Made by a program: the position numbers and the translations under genes | In this document: piece after piece, positions 36,245-49,088 of the stretch | How positions within the stretch are numbered: the first letter of the stretch is position 1 | How the letters are laid out: each line of letters opens with the position of its first letter | Notes under the pieces: generated by a model | What the model was told of the DNA's origin: nothing | The model's database searches: none | Seen by the model: the letters and a program-made list of their open reading frames with translations, nothing else | Source: Cavia porcellus | Lineage: Eukaryota; Chordata; Mammalia; Rodentia; Caviidae | Assembly: GCF_034190915.1 (NCBI RefSeq) | Contig: NW_026947501.1 | Coordinates: forward strand, 2,232,001-2,296,000 | Reading direction: 5' to 3' | Length of the DNA: 64,000 bases

Positions 36245-39200
36245 GCCTAGAGGGTTGGGGTTAGGCTTAGGGTTACAGGTTAGGGTTACAGGTTAGGTTA
36301 ATGTTTAGCGTTAAGTTTAGAGTTAGAGTTAGGTTTAGGGATAGGTTAGGGTTAGGCTTACGGGTTAGGGAGAAGCTAAATTTAGGGTTCGTTTTAGGGT
36401 TACCATTAGGGTTGCCGTTAGGTTTAGGCTTAGGGTTAGGGTTAAGGTTACAGTTAATGTTAGGGTTACTGGTTAGTTTTAGGGCTTAGGTGTTATGATT
36501 AGATTTAGGGTTAGAGTTGGACAGGTTTATTTTTAGGATTAGCGTTAGGGTTAGGTTTAGGGTTAGGGTATAGCATCAGGGATAGGGTAATGCTTCGTGT
36601 TTGGCTTGGGGTTATTATTAGGGTTAGAGTGTAAGGTTATGCTTAGGGTTAGGGTCAGATGTTAGGGTTATGTTTAGGGTTAGGGTTAGTGTATGTTTTA
36701 GTGTTCGGGTTCAGTTTAGGTTTAGGGTTATTGTTTAGGGTTAGGGGTTAGGGTTTAGGGTTAGAGGGTTAGGGTGAGTGTTATGTTAAATTAATGCTTA
36801 GAGTTTAGGGTTAGGTTTACAGATAGGGTTATGTTTATTCTTATGGTTACCGTTAGGGGTTAGGGTTATGGTTTGTGTTAGGGTTATGGTTACGCTTATG
36901 GTTAGGGCTATGATTAGGGTGACAGTTAGGGTTAGGGTTAGGTTTAGTGTTAGGCTTATGGATTAGTGTTAGTTTTAGTGGTTAGGTTTAGAGTTAGTGT
37001 TGGGATTAGTGTTAGGGTTAAGGGTTACGGTTAGTGTTAGTGTTAGGGTTAGGGTTAGGATTAGAGGGTTAGGGGTAGGGTTAAGGTTAGTGTTACCATT
37101 AGGTTTCGGTTTATGGTTAGAGTTTAGGATTAGGGTTAGTGATAGGGTTATTTTTTGGTTTGAGATTTAGGGTTAGGGTTAGGGTTAGTGTTAGTGTTAG
37201 GGTTAGGGATATAGTTACAGTTAGTGTTACGGTTAAAGTTAAGTTTAGTGATATGGGCTAGGCTTAGGGTTAGAGTTAGGCTTAGGGTTAGGGTTAGGAT
37301 TTCGGTTAGGGTTAGGCTAAGGGTTAGTGTTAGGGTTAATGTTAGAGTTAGGTTTATGTATTTGGTTAGAGTCAGGGTTAGGTATAGGGTTATGGTTAGA
37401 GTTACAGTTACAGTTAGGGGTTAGAGTTAGGTTTACGTTTAGGGTTAGGGTTAAGGTTAAGGTTAGTGGTTATTTTTCGTTTTAGGGTTAGGATTAGGGT
37501 TAGAGAGTTAGGTTTATGTTTGGGGTTAGCGTTACCATTAGGGTTTGGGTTAGGTTTAGTGTTAGTATCAGTATTAGTGTTATGGCTTAAAGTTAGTTGT
37601 TAGGCTTAGGGTTATTACTTAGGGGTAGTGGTTAGAATAAGGGGTTAGGATTATGGTTAGGGTTAGGGTTAGGATTAGGGTTAGTGTTAGTTTTAGGGTG
37701 AGGGTTAGATTTAGGTTTAGAGATTAGGGTTACAGATAGGGTTAGGGTTACGGTTAGGGTTAGAGATTAGGGTTAGGGTTAAGTTTAGATTTAGTGTTAT
37801 GTTAAGTGTTAGGGATTAAGTTTAGCATTAGGCTTAGGGTTAAGTTTAGGGTTAGGGTTAGGTTTAGGTTTAGAGGTTATGGTTATGGTTAGGGTTAAGG
37901 TTAGCGTTAGAGTTAGGGTTCCAGTTAGGGTTAGGGTTAGGGTTAGAGGTTAGGGTGAGGTTAAATTTAGGGTTTGTTTTAAGAATACGATTAGGGTTAG
38001 GGTTATGGTTAGGGTTAGGGTTAATTTTAGGGTTAATGTTAAGATTACGGTTTAGGGATAGGTGTTAGTGGTTAGGATTAGGATTAGGGTTATAGCTAGA
38101 GAGTGTTTGGGTTAGGGTTAGGGTTAGGGTTAGGGTTACAGTTTAGCATCATGATTAGGGTTAGGCTTCATGCTAGGGTTAGGGTTTTTGTTAGGGTTAG
38201 AGGTTAGGGTTAGGTTTAGGGTTAGGGTCAGAGGTTAGGGTACAGGTTAGGGTTACGATTAGTGTTAGGGTCAGAGGTTAGGGTACAGGTTAGGGTTACG
38301 ATTAGTGTTAGGTTTAGTTTTAAGGGTTTGGGTTAGGGTTAGGTTTAGGGTTAGTGCTTCCAGTTAGCGGTTAGGTTTAGGGGTTAGCGGTTAGGGTTCG
38401 TGTTACGGTTAGGTTAGGGTTACCATTAGGGTTAGAGAGTTAGGTTTAGTGTTAATGTTAAGGTTAGGTTTAGAGCCTAGGGTTAGGGTTTGAGATAGGG
38501 TTATGGTTATGGTTATGGTTAAATTTAGGCGTTAGGGTTACGGTTAGTGTAAGGGTAAGGGTTACGGTTATGTTTGGGGTTATGATTAGGGTGATGTTGA
38601 GGGTTAGGGTTAGGTTTAGTGTTAGGTTTAGGGATTATGGTTAGGTTTAGAGGTTAGGGTTTAGGTAGTGTTAGTGTTAGTTTTAGGGTTATGGGTTAGG
38701 GTTAGGCTTAGGGCTCCTGTTATGGTTACGGGTTAGGGTTTGGGTTAGGTTTAGGGTTAGGGTGAGTGTTAGAGTTAGGCGTTAGTCTTAGGGTGGGGTT
38801 GGATTCGACTTAGTGTTATTGTTAGGGTTAGCGTTATGGTTAGGGTTATGGTTAGGGTTAGCATTAGGATTAGGTTTAGGGTAAGGGTTAGGGTTAGGTT
38901 TAGGGTTCGAGGGTTAGTGCTAGGTTTAGGGTTAGGGTTAGCTTTAGGTTTAGGGATAGTGTTAGGTTTATGGTTAGAGTATTAGGGTTAGTGTTAGGGT
39001 TAGCATTATGTTGAGGTTTAGGGTTAGAGGTTAGGGTTAGTGTTAGCGATAGGGTTATCGTTAGGGTTAGGGTTTAGGGTTCGGGTTCAGGCTCGGGTTA
39101 GGGTTAGTGTTATCGTTAGGTTTAGTGTTATGGTTATGGTTAGTGTTAGGTTTAGATTTAGGGTTATTGATTCGGGTTAGGGTTAAGGTTAGGGTTAGAC

Positions 39201-39448
39201 TTAGGGTTAGGTGTTGTGGTTAGGGTTACGGTTATAGTTAGGATTAAGTTTAGGGTTAGGGCTTAGTGTTAGGGCTCAGGGTTAGGGTTAGGTTTATGGG
39301 TAGGGTTAGCGTTAAGGTTAGGGTTAGGGTTAGCATTAGGGTTTTGCTTAGGGTAATGTTAGGGTTATCGTTAGAGTTAAGGTTTAGGGTTATAGTCAAG
39401 TATAGGATTAGGGTTCTGGTTAGGGTTCGGGTTAAGGATTAGGGTAAG
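36245..39448 (+). repeat. Array unit 4, subtype A, 3,204 bp
   Basis: First true A unit. It includes the 43 bp tandem duplication at 38225-38310. Private differences include TAAAGCC just at the landmark and AAGTTTAGAGTTAG near 36,313. Carries both the 62-codon (36,301) and 66-codon (37,224) open stretches, which are repeat by-products. Confidence 0.93.
38225..38310 (+). repeat. 43 bp tandem duplication in A unit
   Basis: Copies at 38225-38267 and 38268-38310 are identical, each starting GGGTCAGAGGTTAGGG and ending CGATTAGTGTTA. The single-copy state is seen in B units and in later A units. Confidence 0.95.
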
Positions 39449-42400
39449 GCCTAGAGGGTTGGGGTTAGGCTTAGGGTTACAAGTTAGGGTTACAGGTTAG
39501 GTTAATGTTTAGCGTTAAGTTTAGGGTTAGAGTTAGGTTTAGGGATAGGTTAGGGTTAGGCTTACGGGTTAGGGAGAAGCTAAATTTAGGGTTCGTTTTA
39601 GGGTTACCATTAGGGTTGCCGTTAGGTTTAGGCTTAGGGTTAGGGTTAAGGTTACAGTTAATGTTAGGGTTACTGGTTAGTTTTAGGGCTTAGGTGTTAC
39701 GATTAGGTTTAGGGTTAGAGTTGGACAGGGTTGTGTTTAGTGTTAGCGTTAGGGTTATGGTTAGGGTTACGGTTAGGGTATAGCATCAGGGATAGGGTTA
39801 TGCTTCGTGTTTGGTTTAGGGTTATTTTAAGGGTTAGAGGTTAATGTTATGCTTAGGGTTAGGGTCAGATGATAGGGTTAGGTTTAAGGTTAGGGTTAGT
39901 GTATGTTTTAGTGTTTGGGTTCGGGTTAGGTTTAGGGTTATTGTTTAGGGTTAGGGTTTAGGGTTTAGGGTTAGAGGTTAGGGTTGCTGTTAGGGTTAGG
40001 GTTAAGGTTAGGGTTAGGGTTAGGGTTAGAGGGTTAGGGTGAGTGTGATGTTAAATTTATGCTTAGAGTTTAGGGTTAGGTTTACAGATAGGGTTATGGT
40101 TATTCTTATGGTTACAGTTAGGGCTTAGGGTTATGGTTTGTGTTAGGGTTATGGTTACGCTTATGGTTAGGGCTATGATTAGGGTGACAGTTATGGTTAG
40201 GGTTAGGTTTAGTGTTAGGCTTAAGGATTAGGGTTAGTTTTAGGGGTTAGGTTTAGAGTTAGTGTTGGGATTAGTGTTAGGGTTAAGGGTTACGGTTAGT
40301 GTTAGGGTTAGGGTTAGGATTAGGGTTAGAGGGTTAGGGGTAGGGTTAGGGTTAGTGTTACCGTTAGGTTTCGGTTTATGGATAGAGTTTAGGATTAGGT
40401 TTAGTGATAGGGTTGTTTTTTGGTTTGAGATTTAGGGTTAGGGTTAGGGTTAGTGTTAGAGTTAGTGTTAGGGATATAGTTACAGTTAGTGTTACGGTTA
40501 AAGTTAGGTTTAGGGATTTGGGCTAGGCTTAGGGTTAGAGATAGGGTTAGGGTTAGGGTTAGGATTTCGGTTAGGGTTAGGCTAAGGGTTAGTGTTAGGG
40601 TTAATGTTAGAGTTAGGTTTAGGTATTTGGGTTAGGGTTAAGGTTAGGTATAGGGTTATGGTTAGAGTTACGGTTACAGTTAGGGGTTAGAGTTAGGTTT
40701 ACGTTTAGGGTTAGGGTTAAGGTTAAGGTTAGTGGTTAGTTTTGGTTTTAGGGTTAGGATTAGGGTTAGAGAGTTAGGTTTATGTTTGGGATTAGGGTTA
40801 CCATTAGGGTTTGGGTTAGGTTTAGGGTTAGTGTCAGTATTAGTGTTATGGATTAAAGTTAGTTGTTAGGCTTAGGGTTATTGCTTAGGGGTAGTGGTTA
40901 GAATAAGGGGTTAGGATTATGGTTAGGGTTAGGGTTAGGATTAGGGTTAGTGTTAGTTTTAGGGTGAGGGTTAGATTTAGGTTTAGAGATTAGGGTTACA
41001 GTTAGGGTTAGGGTTACGGTTAGGGTTAGAGATTAGTGTTAGGGTTAGGGTTAGATTTAGGGTTATTTTAAGTGTTAGGGATTAAGTTTAGCATTAGGCT
41101 TAGGGTTAAGTTTAGGGTTAGGGTGAGGTTTAGGTTTAGAGATTATGGTTATGGTTAGGGTTAAGGTTAGCGTTAGAGTTAGGGTTCCAGTTAGGGTTAG
41201 GGTTAGGGTTAGACGTTAGGGTGAGGTTAAATTTAGGGTTTGTTTTAAGAATACGATTAGGGTTAGGGTTATGGTTAGGGTTAGGGTTAAGTTTAGGGTT
41301 AATGTTAAGATTACGGTTTAGGGATAGGTGTTAGTAGTTAGGATTAGGATTAGGGTTATATCTAGAGAGTGTTTCGGTTAGGGTTAGGGTTAGGGTTACA
41401 GTTTAGCATCATGATTAGTGTTAGGCTTCATGCTAGGGTTAGGGTTTTTGTTAGGGTTAGAGGTTAGGGTTAGGTTTAGGGTTAGGGTCAGAGGTTAGGG
41501 TTCAGGTTAGGGTTACGATTAGTGTTAGGTTTAGTTTTAAGGGTTTGGGTTAGGGTTAGGTTTAGGGTTAGTGCTTCCAGTTAGGGGTTAGGTTTAGGGG
41601 TTAGCGGTTAGGGTTCGTGTTATGGTTAGGTTAGGGTTACCATTAGGGTTAGAGAGTTAGGTTTAGTGTTAATGTTAAGGTTAGGTTTAGAGCCTAGGGT
41701 TAGGGTTTGAGATAGGGTTATGGTTATGGTTATGGTTAAATTTAGGCGTTAGGGTTACGGTTAGTGTAAGGGTAACGGTTACGGTTATGTTTGGGGTTAT
41801 GATTAGGGTGATGTTGAGGGTTAGGGTTAGGTTTAGTGTTAGGTTTAGGGATTACGCTTAGATTTAGAGGTTAGGGTTTAGGTAGTGTTACGGTTAGTTT
41901 TAGGGTTATGGGTTAGGGTTAGGCTTAGGGCTCCTGTTATGGTTACGGGTTAGGGTTTGGGTTAGGTTTAGGGTTACAGTGAGTGTTAGAGTTAGGGGTT
42001 AGTCTTAGGGTTGGGATAGCATTCGACTTAGTGTTATGGTTAGGGTTAGCGTTATGGTTAGGGTTATGGTTAGGGTTAGCATTAGGATTAGGTTTAGGGT
42101 TAGGGTTAGGGTTAGGTTTAGGGTTCGAGGGTTAGTGCTAGGTTTAGGGTTAGGGTTAGCTTTAGGTTTAGGGATAGTGTTAGGTTTATGGTTAGAGTAT
42201 TAGGGTTAGTGTTAGGGTTAGCATTATGTTGAGGTTTAGGGTTAGAGGTTAGGGTTAGTGTTAGCGATAGGGTTATCGTTAGGGTTAGGGTTTAGGGTTC
42301 GGGTTCAGGCTCAGGTTAGGGTTAGTGTTATCGTTAGGTTTAGTGTTACGTTTATGGTTAGTGTTAGGTTTAGATTTAGGGTTATTGATTCAGGTTAGGG

Positions 42401-42666
42401 TTAAGGTTAGGGTTAGACTTAGGGTTAGGTGTTGTGGTTAGGGTTACGGTTATAGGTAGGATTAAGTTTAGGGTTAGGGCTTAGTGTTAGGGCTCAGGGT
42501 TAGGGTTAGGTTTATGGGTAGGGTTAGCGTTAAGGTTAGGGTTAGGGTTAGCATTAGGGTTTTGCTTAGGGTAATGTTAGGGTTAGCGTTAGATTTAAGG
42601 TTTAGGGTTATGGTCAAGTATAGGATTAGGGTTCTGGTTAGGGTTCGGGTTAAGGATTAGGGTAAG
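39449..42666 (+). repeat. Array unit 5, subtype B, 3,218 bp
   Basis: B markers are complete: GGTTGCTGTTAGGG segment, T6 word TTGTTTTTTGG (T6 at 40416-40421), CAAGTTAGGG at its start and GGATTAAAGTTAG near 40,851. No 66-codon open stretch, because the reading frame is broken by B-specific bases. Confidence 0.93.
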
Positions 42667-45600
42667 GCCTAGAGGGTTGGGGTTAGGCTTAGGGTTACAG
42701 GTTAGGGTTACAGGTTAGGTTAATGTTTAGCGTTAAGTTTAGGGTTAGAGTTAGGTTTAGGGATAGGTTAGGGTTAGGCTTACGGGTTAGGGAGAAGCTA
42801 AATTTAGGGTTCGTTTTAGGGTTACCATTAGGGTTGCCGTTAGGTTTAGGCTTAGGGTTAAGGTTAAGGTTACAGTTAATGTTAGGGTTACTGGTTAGTT
42901 TTAGGGCTTAGGTGTTACGATTAGATTTAGGGTTAGAGTTGGACAGGTTTATTTTTAGGATTAGCGTTAGGGTTAGGTTTAGGGTTAGGGTATAGCATCA
43001 GGGATAGGGTAATGCTTCGTGTTTGGCTTGGGGTTATTATTAGGGTTAGAGTGTAAGGTTATGCTTAGGGTTAGGGTCAGATGTTAGGGTTATGTTTAGG
43101 GTTAGGGTTAGTGTATGTTTTAGTGTTCGGGTTCGGTTTAGGTTTAGGGTTATTGTTTAGGGTTAGGGGTTAGGGTTTAGGGTTAGAGGGTTAGGGTGAG
43201 TGTTATGTTAAATTAATGCTTAGAGTTTAGGGTTAGGTTTACAGATAGGGTTATGTTTATTCTTATGGTTACCGTTAGGGGTTAGGGTTATGGTTTGTGT
43301 TAGGGTTATGGTTACGCTTATGGTTAGGGCTATGATTAGGGTGACAGTTAGGGTTAGGGTTAGGTTTAGTGTTAGGCTTATGGATTAGTGTTAGTTTTAG
43401 TGGTTAGGTTTAGAGTTAGTGTTGGGATTAGTGTTAGGGTTAAGGGTTACGGTTAGTGTTAGTGTTAGGGTTAGGGTTAGGATTAGAGGGTTAGGGGTAG
43501 GGTTAAGGTTAGTGTTACCATTAGGTTTCGGTTTATGGTTAGAGTTTAGGATTAGGGTTAGTGATAGGGTTATTTTTTGGTTTGAGATTTAGGGTTAGGG
43601 TTAGGGTTAGTGTTAGTGTTAGGGTTAGGGATATAGTTACAGTTAGTGTTACGGTTAAAGTTAAGTTTAGTGATATGGGCTAGGCTTAGGGTTAGAGTTA
43701 GGCTTAGGGTTAGGGTTAGGATTTCGGTTAGGGTTAGGCTAAGGGTTAGTGTTAGGGTTAATGTTAGAGTTAGGTTTATGTATTTGGTTAGAGTCAGGGT
43801 TAGGTATAGGGTTATGGTTAGAGTTACAGTTACAGTTAGGGGTTAGAGTTAGGTTTACGTTTAGGGTTAGGGTTAAGGTTAAGGTTAGTGGTTATTTTTC
43901 GTTTTAGGGTTAGGATTAGGGTTAGAGAGTTAGGTTTATGTTTGGGGTTAGCGTTACCATTAGGGTTTGGGTTAGGTTTAGTGTTAGTATCAGTATTAGT
44001 GTTATGGCTTAAAGTTAGTTGTTAGGCTTAGGGTTATTACTTAGGGGTAGTGGTTAGAATAAGGGGTTAGGATTATGGTTAGGGTTAGGGTTAGGATTAG
44101 GGTTAGTGTTAGTTTTAGGGTGAGGGTTAGATTTAGGTTTAGAGATTAGGGTTACAGATAGGGTTAGGGTTACGGTTAGGGTTAGAGATTAGGGTTAGGG
44201 TTAAGTTTAGATTTAGTGTTATGTTAAGTGTTAGGGATTAAGTTTAGCATTAGGCTTAGGGTTAAGTTTAGGGTTAGGGTTAGGTTTAGGTTTAGAGGTT
44301 ATGGTTATGGTTAGGGTTAAGGTTAGCGTTAGAGTTAGGGTTCCAGTTAGGGTTAGGGTTAGGGTTAGAGGTTAGGGTGAGGTTAAATTTAGGGTTTGTT
44401 TTAAGAATACGATTAGGGTTAGGGTTATGGTTAGGGTTAGGGTTAATTTTAGGGTTAATGTTAAGATTACGGTTTAGGGATAGGTGTTAGTGGTTAGGAT
44501 TAGGATTAGGGTTATAGCTAGAGAGTGTTTGGGTTAGGGTTAGGGTTAGGGTTAGGGTTACAGTTTAGCATCATGATTAGGGTTAGGCTTCATGCTAGGG
44601 TTAGGGTTTTTGTTAGGGTTAGAGGTTAGGGTTAGGTTTAGGGTTAGGGTCAGAGGTTAGGGTACAGGTTAGGGTTACGATTAGTGTTAGGGTCAGAGGT
44701 TAGGGTACAGGTTAGGGTTACGATTAGTGTTAGGTTTAGTTTTAAGGGTTTGGGTTAGGGTTAGGTTTAGGGTTAGTGCTTCCAGTTAGCGGTTAGGTTT
44801 AGGGGTTAGCGGTTAGGGTTCGTGTTACGGTTAGGTTAGGGTTACCATTAGGGTTAGAGAGTTAGGTTTAGTGTTAATGTTAAGGTTAGGTTTAGAGCCT
44901 AGGGTTAGGGTTTGAGATAGGGTTATGGTTATGGTTATGGTTAAATTTAGGCGTTAGGGTTACGGTTAGTGTAAGGGTAAGGGTTACGGTTATGTTTGGG
45001 GTTATGATTAGGGTGATGTTGAGGGTTAGGGTTAGGTTTAGTGTTAGGTTTAGGGATTATGGTTAGGTTTAGAGGTTAGGGTTTAGGTAGTGTTAGTGTT
45101 AGTTTTAGGGTTATGGGTTAGGGTTAGGCTTAGGGCTCCTGTTATGGTTACGGGTTAGGGTTTGGGTTAGGTTTAGGGTTAGGGTGAGTGTTAGAGTTAG
45201 GCGTTAGTCTTAGGGTGGGGTTGGATTCGACTTAGTGTTATTGTTAGGGTTAGCGTTATGGTTAGGGTTATGGTTAGGGTTAGCATTAGGATTAGGTTTA
45301 GGGTAAGGGTTAGGGTTAGGTTTAGGGTTCGAGGGTTAGTGCTAGGTTTAGGGTTAGGGTTAGCTTTAGGTTTAGGGATAGTGTTAGGTTTATGGTTAGA
45401 GTATTAGGGTTAGTGTTAGGGTTAGCATTATGTTGAGGTTTAGGGTTAGAGGTTAGGGTTAGTGTTAGCGATAGGGTTATCGTTAGGGTTAGGGTTTAGG
45501 GTTCGGGTTCAGGCTCGGGTTAGGGTTAGTGTTATCGTTAGGTTTAGTGTTATGGTTATGGTTAGTGTTAGGTTTAGATTTAGGGTTATTGATTCGGGTT

Positions 45601-45870
45601 AGGGTTAAGGTTAGGGTTAGACTTAGGGTTAGGTGTTGTGGTTAGGGTTACGGTTATAGTTAGGATTAAGTTTAGGGTTAGGGCTTAGTGTTAGGGCTCA
45701 GGGTTAGGGTTAGGTTTATGGGTAGGGTTAGCGTTAAGGTTAGGGTTAGGGTTAGCATTAGGGTTTTGCTTAGGGTAATGTTAGGGTTATCGTTAGAGTT
45801 AAGGTTTAGGGTTATAGTCAAGTATAGGATTAGGGTTCTGGTTAGGGTTCGGGTTAAGGATTAGGGTAAG
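42667..45870 (+). repeat. Array unit 6, subtype A, 3,204 bp
   Basis: Near-identical to the A unit at 36,245, including its own copy of the 43 bp tandem duplication (44647-44732). Differences seen include GGGTTAAGGTTAAGG near 42,856 and GGGTTCGGTTTAGG near 43,128. Confidence 0.93.
44647..44732 (+). repeat. 43 bp tandem duplication in A unit
   Basis: Copies at 44647-44689 and 44690-44732, exactly 6,422 bp from the first instance, so it was copied with the dimer. Confidence 0.95.
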
Positions 45871-48800
45871 GCCTAGAGGGTTGGGGTTAGGCTTAGGGTT
45901 ACAAGTTAGGGTTACAGGTTAGGTTAATGTTTAGCGTTAAGTTTAGGGTTAGAGTTAGGTTTAGGGATAGGTTAGGGTTAGGCTTACGGGTTAGGGAGAA
46001 GCTAAATTTAGGGTTCGTTTTAGGGTTACCATTAGGGTTGCCGTTAGGTTTAGGCTTAGGGTTAGGGTTAAGGTTACAGTTAATGTTAGGGTTACTGGTT
46101 AGTTTTAGGGCTTAGGTGTTACGATTAGGTTTAGGGTTAGAGTTGGACAGGGTTGTGTTTAGTGTTAGCGTTAGGGTTATGGTTAGGGTTACGGTTAGGG
46201 TATAGCATCAGGGATAGGGTTATGCTTCGTGTTTGGTTTAGGGTTATTTTAAGGGTTAGAGGTTAATGTTATGCTTAGGGTTAGGGTCAGATGATAGGGT
46301 TAGGTTTAAGGTTAGGGTTAGTGTATGTTTTAGTGTTTGGGTTCGGGTTAGGTTTAGGGTTATTGTTTAGGGTTAGGGTTTAGGGTTTAGGGTTAGAGGT
46401 TAGGGTTGCTGTTAGGGTTAGGGTTAAGGTTAGGGTTAGGGTTAGGGTTAGAGGGTTAGGGTGAGTGTGATGTTAAATTTATGCTTAGAGTTTAGGGTTA
46501 GGTTTACAGATAGGGTTATGGTTATTCTTATGGTTACAGTTAGGGCTTAGGGTTATGGTTTGTGTTAGGGTTATGGTTACGCTTATGGTTAGGGCTATGA
46601 TTAGGGTGACAGTTATGGTTAGGGTTAGGTTTAGTGTTAGGCTTAAGGATTAGGGTTAGTTTTAGGGGTTAGGTTTAGAGTTAGTGTTGGGATTAGTGTT
46701 AGGGTTAAGGGTTACGGTTAGTGTTAGGGTTAGGGTTAGGATTAGGGTTAGAGGGTTAGGGGTAGGGTTAGGGTTAGTGTTACCGTTAGGTTTCGGTTTA
46801 TGGATAGAGTTTAGGATTAGGTTTAGTGATAGGGTTGTTTTTTGGTTTGAGATTTAGGGTTAGGGTTAGGGTTAGTGTTAGAGTTAGTGTTAGGGATATA
46901 GTTACAGTTAGTGTTACGGTTAAAGTTAGGTTTAGGGATTTGGGCTAGGCTTAGGGTTAGAGATAGGGTTAGGGTTAGGGTTAGGATTTCGGTTAGGATT
47001 AGGCTAAGGGTTAGTGTTAGGGTTAATGTTAGAGTTAGGTTTAGGTATTTGGGTTAGGGTTAAGGTTAGGTATAGGGTTATGGTTAGAGTTACGGTTACA
47101 GTTAGGGGTTAGAGTTAGGTTTACGTTTAGGGTTAGGGTTAAGGTTAAGGTTAGTGGTTAGTTTTGGTTTTAGGGTTAGGATTAGGGTTAGAGAGTTAGG
47201 TTTATGTTTGGGATTAGGGTTACCATTAGGGTTTGGGTTAGGTTTAGGGTTAGTGTCAGTATTAGTGTTATGGATTAAAGTTAGTTGTTAGGCTTAGGGT
47301 TATTGCTTAGGGGTAGTGGTTAGAATAAGGGGTTAGGATTATGGTTAGGGTTAGGGTTAGGATTAGGGTTAGTGTTAGTTTTAGGGTGAGGGTTAGATTT
47401 AGGTTTAGAGATTAGGGTTACAGTTAGGGTTAGGGTTACGGTTAGGGTTAGAGATTAGTGTTAGGGTTAGGGTTAGATTTAGGGTTATTTTAAGTGTTAG
47501 GGATTAAGTTTAGCATTAGGCTTAGGGTTAAGTTTAGGGTTAGGGTGAGGTTTAGGTTTAGAGATTATGGTTATGGTTAGGGTTAAGGTTAGCGTTAGAG
47601 TTAGGGTTCCAGTTAGGGTTAGGGTTAGGGTTAGACGTTAGGGTGAGGTTAAATTTAGGGTTTGTTTTAAGAATACGATTAGGGTTAGGGTTATGGTTAG
47701 GGTTAGGGTTAAGTTTAGGGTTAATGTTAAGATTACGGTTTAGGGATAGGTGTTAGTAGTTAGGATTAGGATTAGGGTTATATCTAGAGAGTGTTTCGGT
47801 TAGGGTTAGGGTTAGGGTTACAGTTTAGCATCATGATTAGTGTTAGGCTTCATGCTAGGGTTAGGGTTTTTGTTAGGGTTAGAGGTTAGGGTTAGGTTTA
47901 GGGTTAGGGTCAGAGGTTAGGGTTCAGGTTAGGGTTACGATTAGTGTTAGGTTTAGTTTTAAGGGTTTGGGTTAGGGTTAGGTTTAGGGTTAGTGCTTCC
48001 AGTTAGGGGTTAGGTTTAGGGGTTAGCGGTTAGGGTTCGTGTTATGGTTAGGTTAGGGTTACCATTAGGGTTAGAGAGTTAGGTTTAGTGTTAATGTTAA
48101 GGTTAGGTTTAGAGCCTAGGGTTAGGGTTTGAGATAGGGTTATGGTTATGGTTATGGTTAAATTTAGGCGTTAGGGTTACGGTTAGTGTAAGGGTAACGG
48201 TTACGGTTATGTTTGGGGTTATGATTAGGGTGATGTTGAGGGTTAGGGTTAGGTTTAGTGTTAGGTTTAGGGATTACGCTTAGGTTTAGAGGTTAGGGTT
48301 TAGGTAGTGTTACGGTTAGTTTTAGGGTTATGGGTTAGGGTTAGGCTTAGGGCTCCTGTTATGGTTACGGGTTAGGGTTTGGGTTAGGTTTAGGGTTACA
48401 GTGAGTGTTAGAGTTAGGGGTTAGTCTTAGGGTTGGGATAGCATTCGACTTAGTGTTATGGTTAGGGTTAGCGTTATGGTTAGGGTTATGGTTAGGGTTA
48501 GCATTAGGATTAGGTTTAGGGTTAGGGTTAGGGTTAGGTTTAGGGTTCGAGGGTTAGTGCTAGGTTTAGGGTTAGGGTTAGCTTTAGGTTTAGGGATAGT
48601 GTTAGGTTTATGGTTAGAGTATTAGGGTTAGTGTTAGGGTTAGCATTATGTTGAGGTTTAGGGTTAGAGGTTAGGGTTAGTGTTAGCGATAGGGTTATCG
48701 TTAGGGTTAGGGTTTAGGGTTCGGGTTCAGGCTCAGGTTAGGGTTAGTGTTATCGTTAGGTTTAGTGTTACGTTTATGGTTAGTGTTAGGTTTAGATTTA

Positions 48801-49088
48801 GGGTTATTGATTCAGGTTAGGGTTAAGGTTAGGGTTAGACTTAGGGTTAGGTGTTGTGGTTAGGGTTACGGTTATAGGTAGGATTAAGTTTAGGGTTAGG
48901 GCTTAGTGTTAGGGCTCAGGGTTAGGGTTAGGTTTATGGGTAGGGTTAGCGTTAAGGTTAGGGTTAGGGTTAGCATTAGGGTTTTGCTTAGGGTAATGTT
49001 AGGGTTAGCGTTAGATTTAAGGTTTAGGGTTATGGTCAAGTATAGGATTAGGGTTCTGGTGAGGGTTCGGGTTAAGGATTAGGGTAAG
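45871..49088 (+). repeat. Array unit 7, subtype B, 3,218 bp
   Basis: Near-identical to the B unit at 39,449. A CTGGTGAGGG variant close to its right end (near 49,056) replaces CTGGTTAGGG of most units and recurs only in the B unit at 58,629. Confidence 0.93.
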
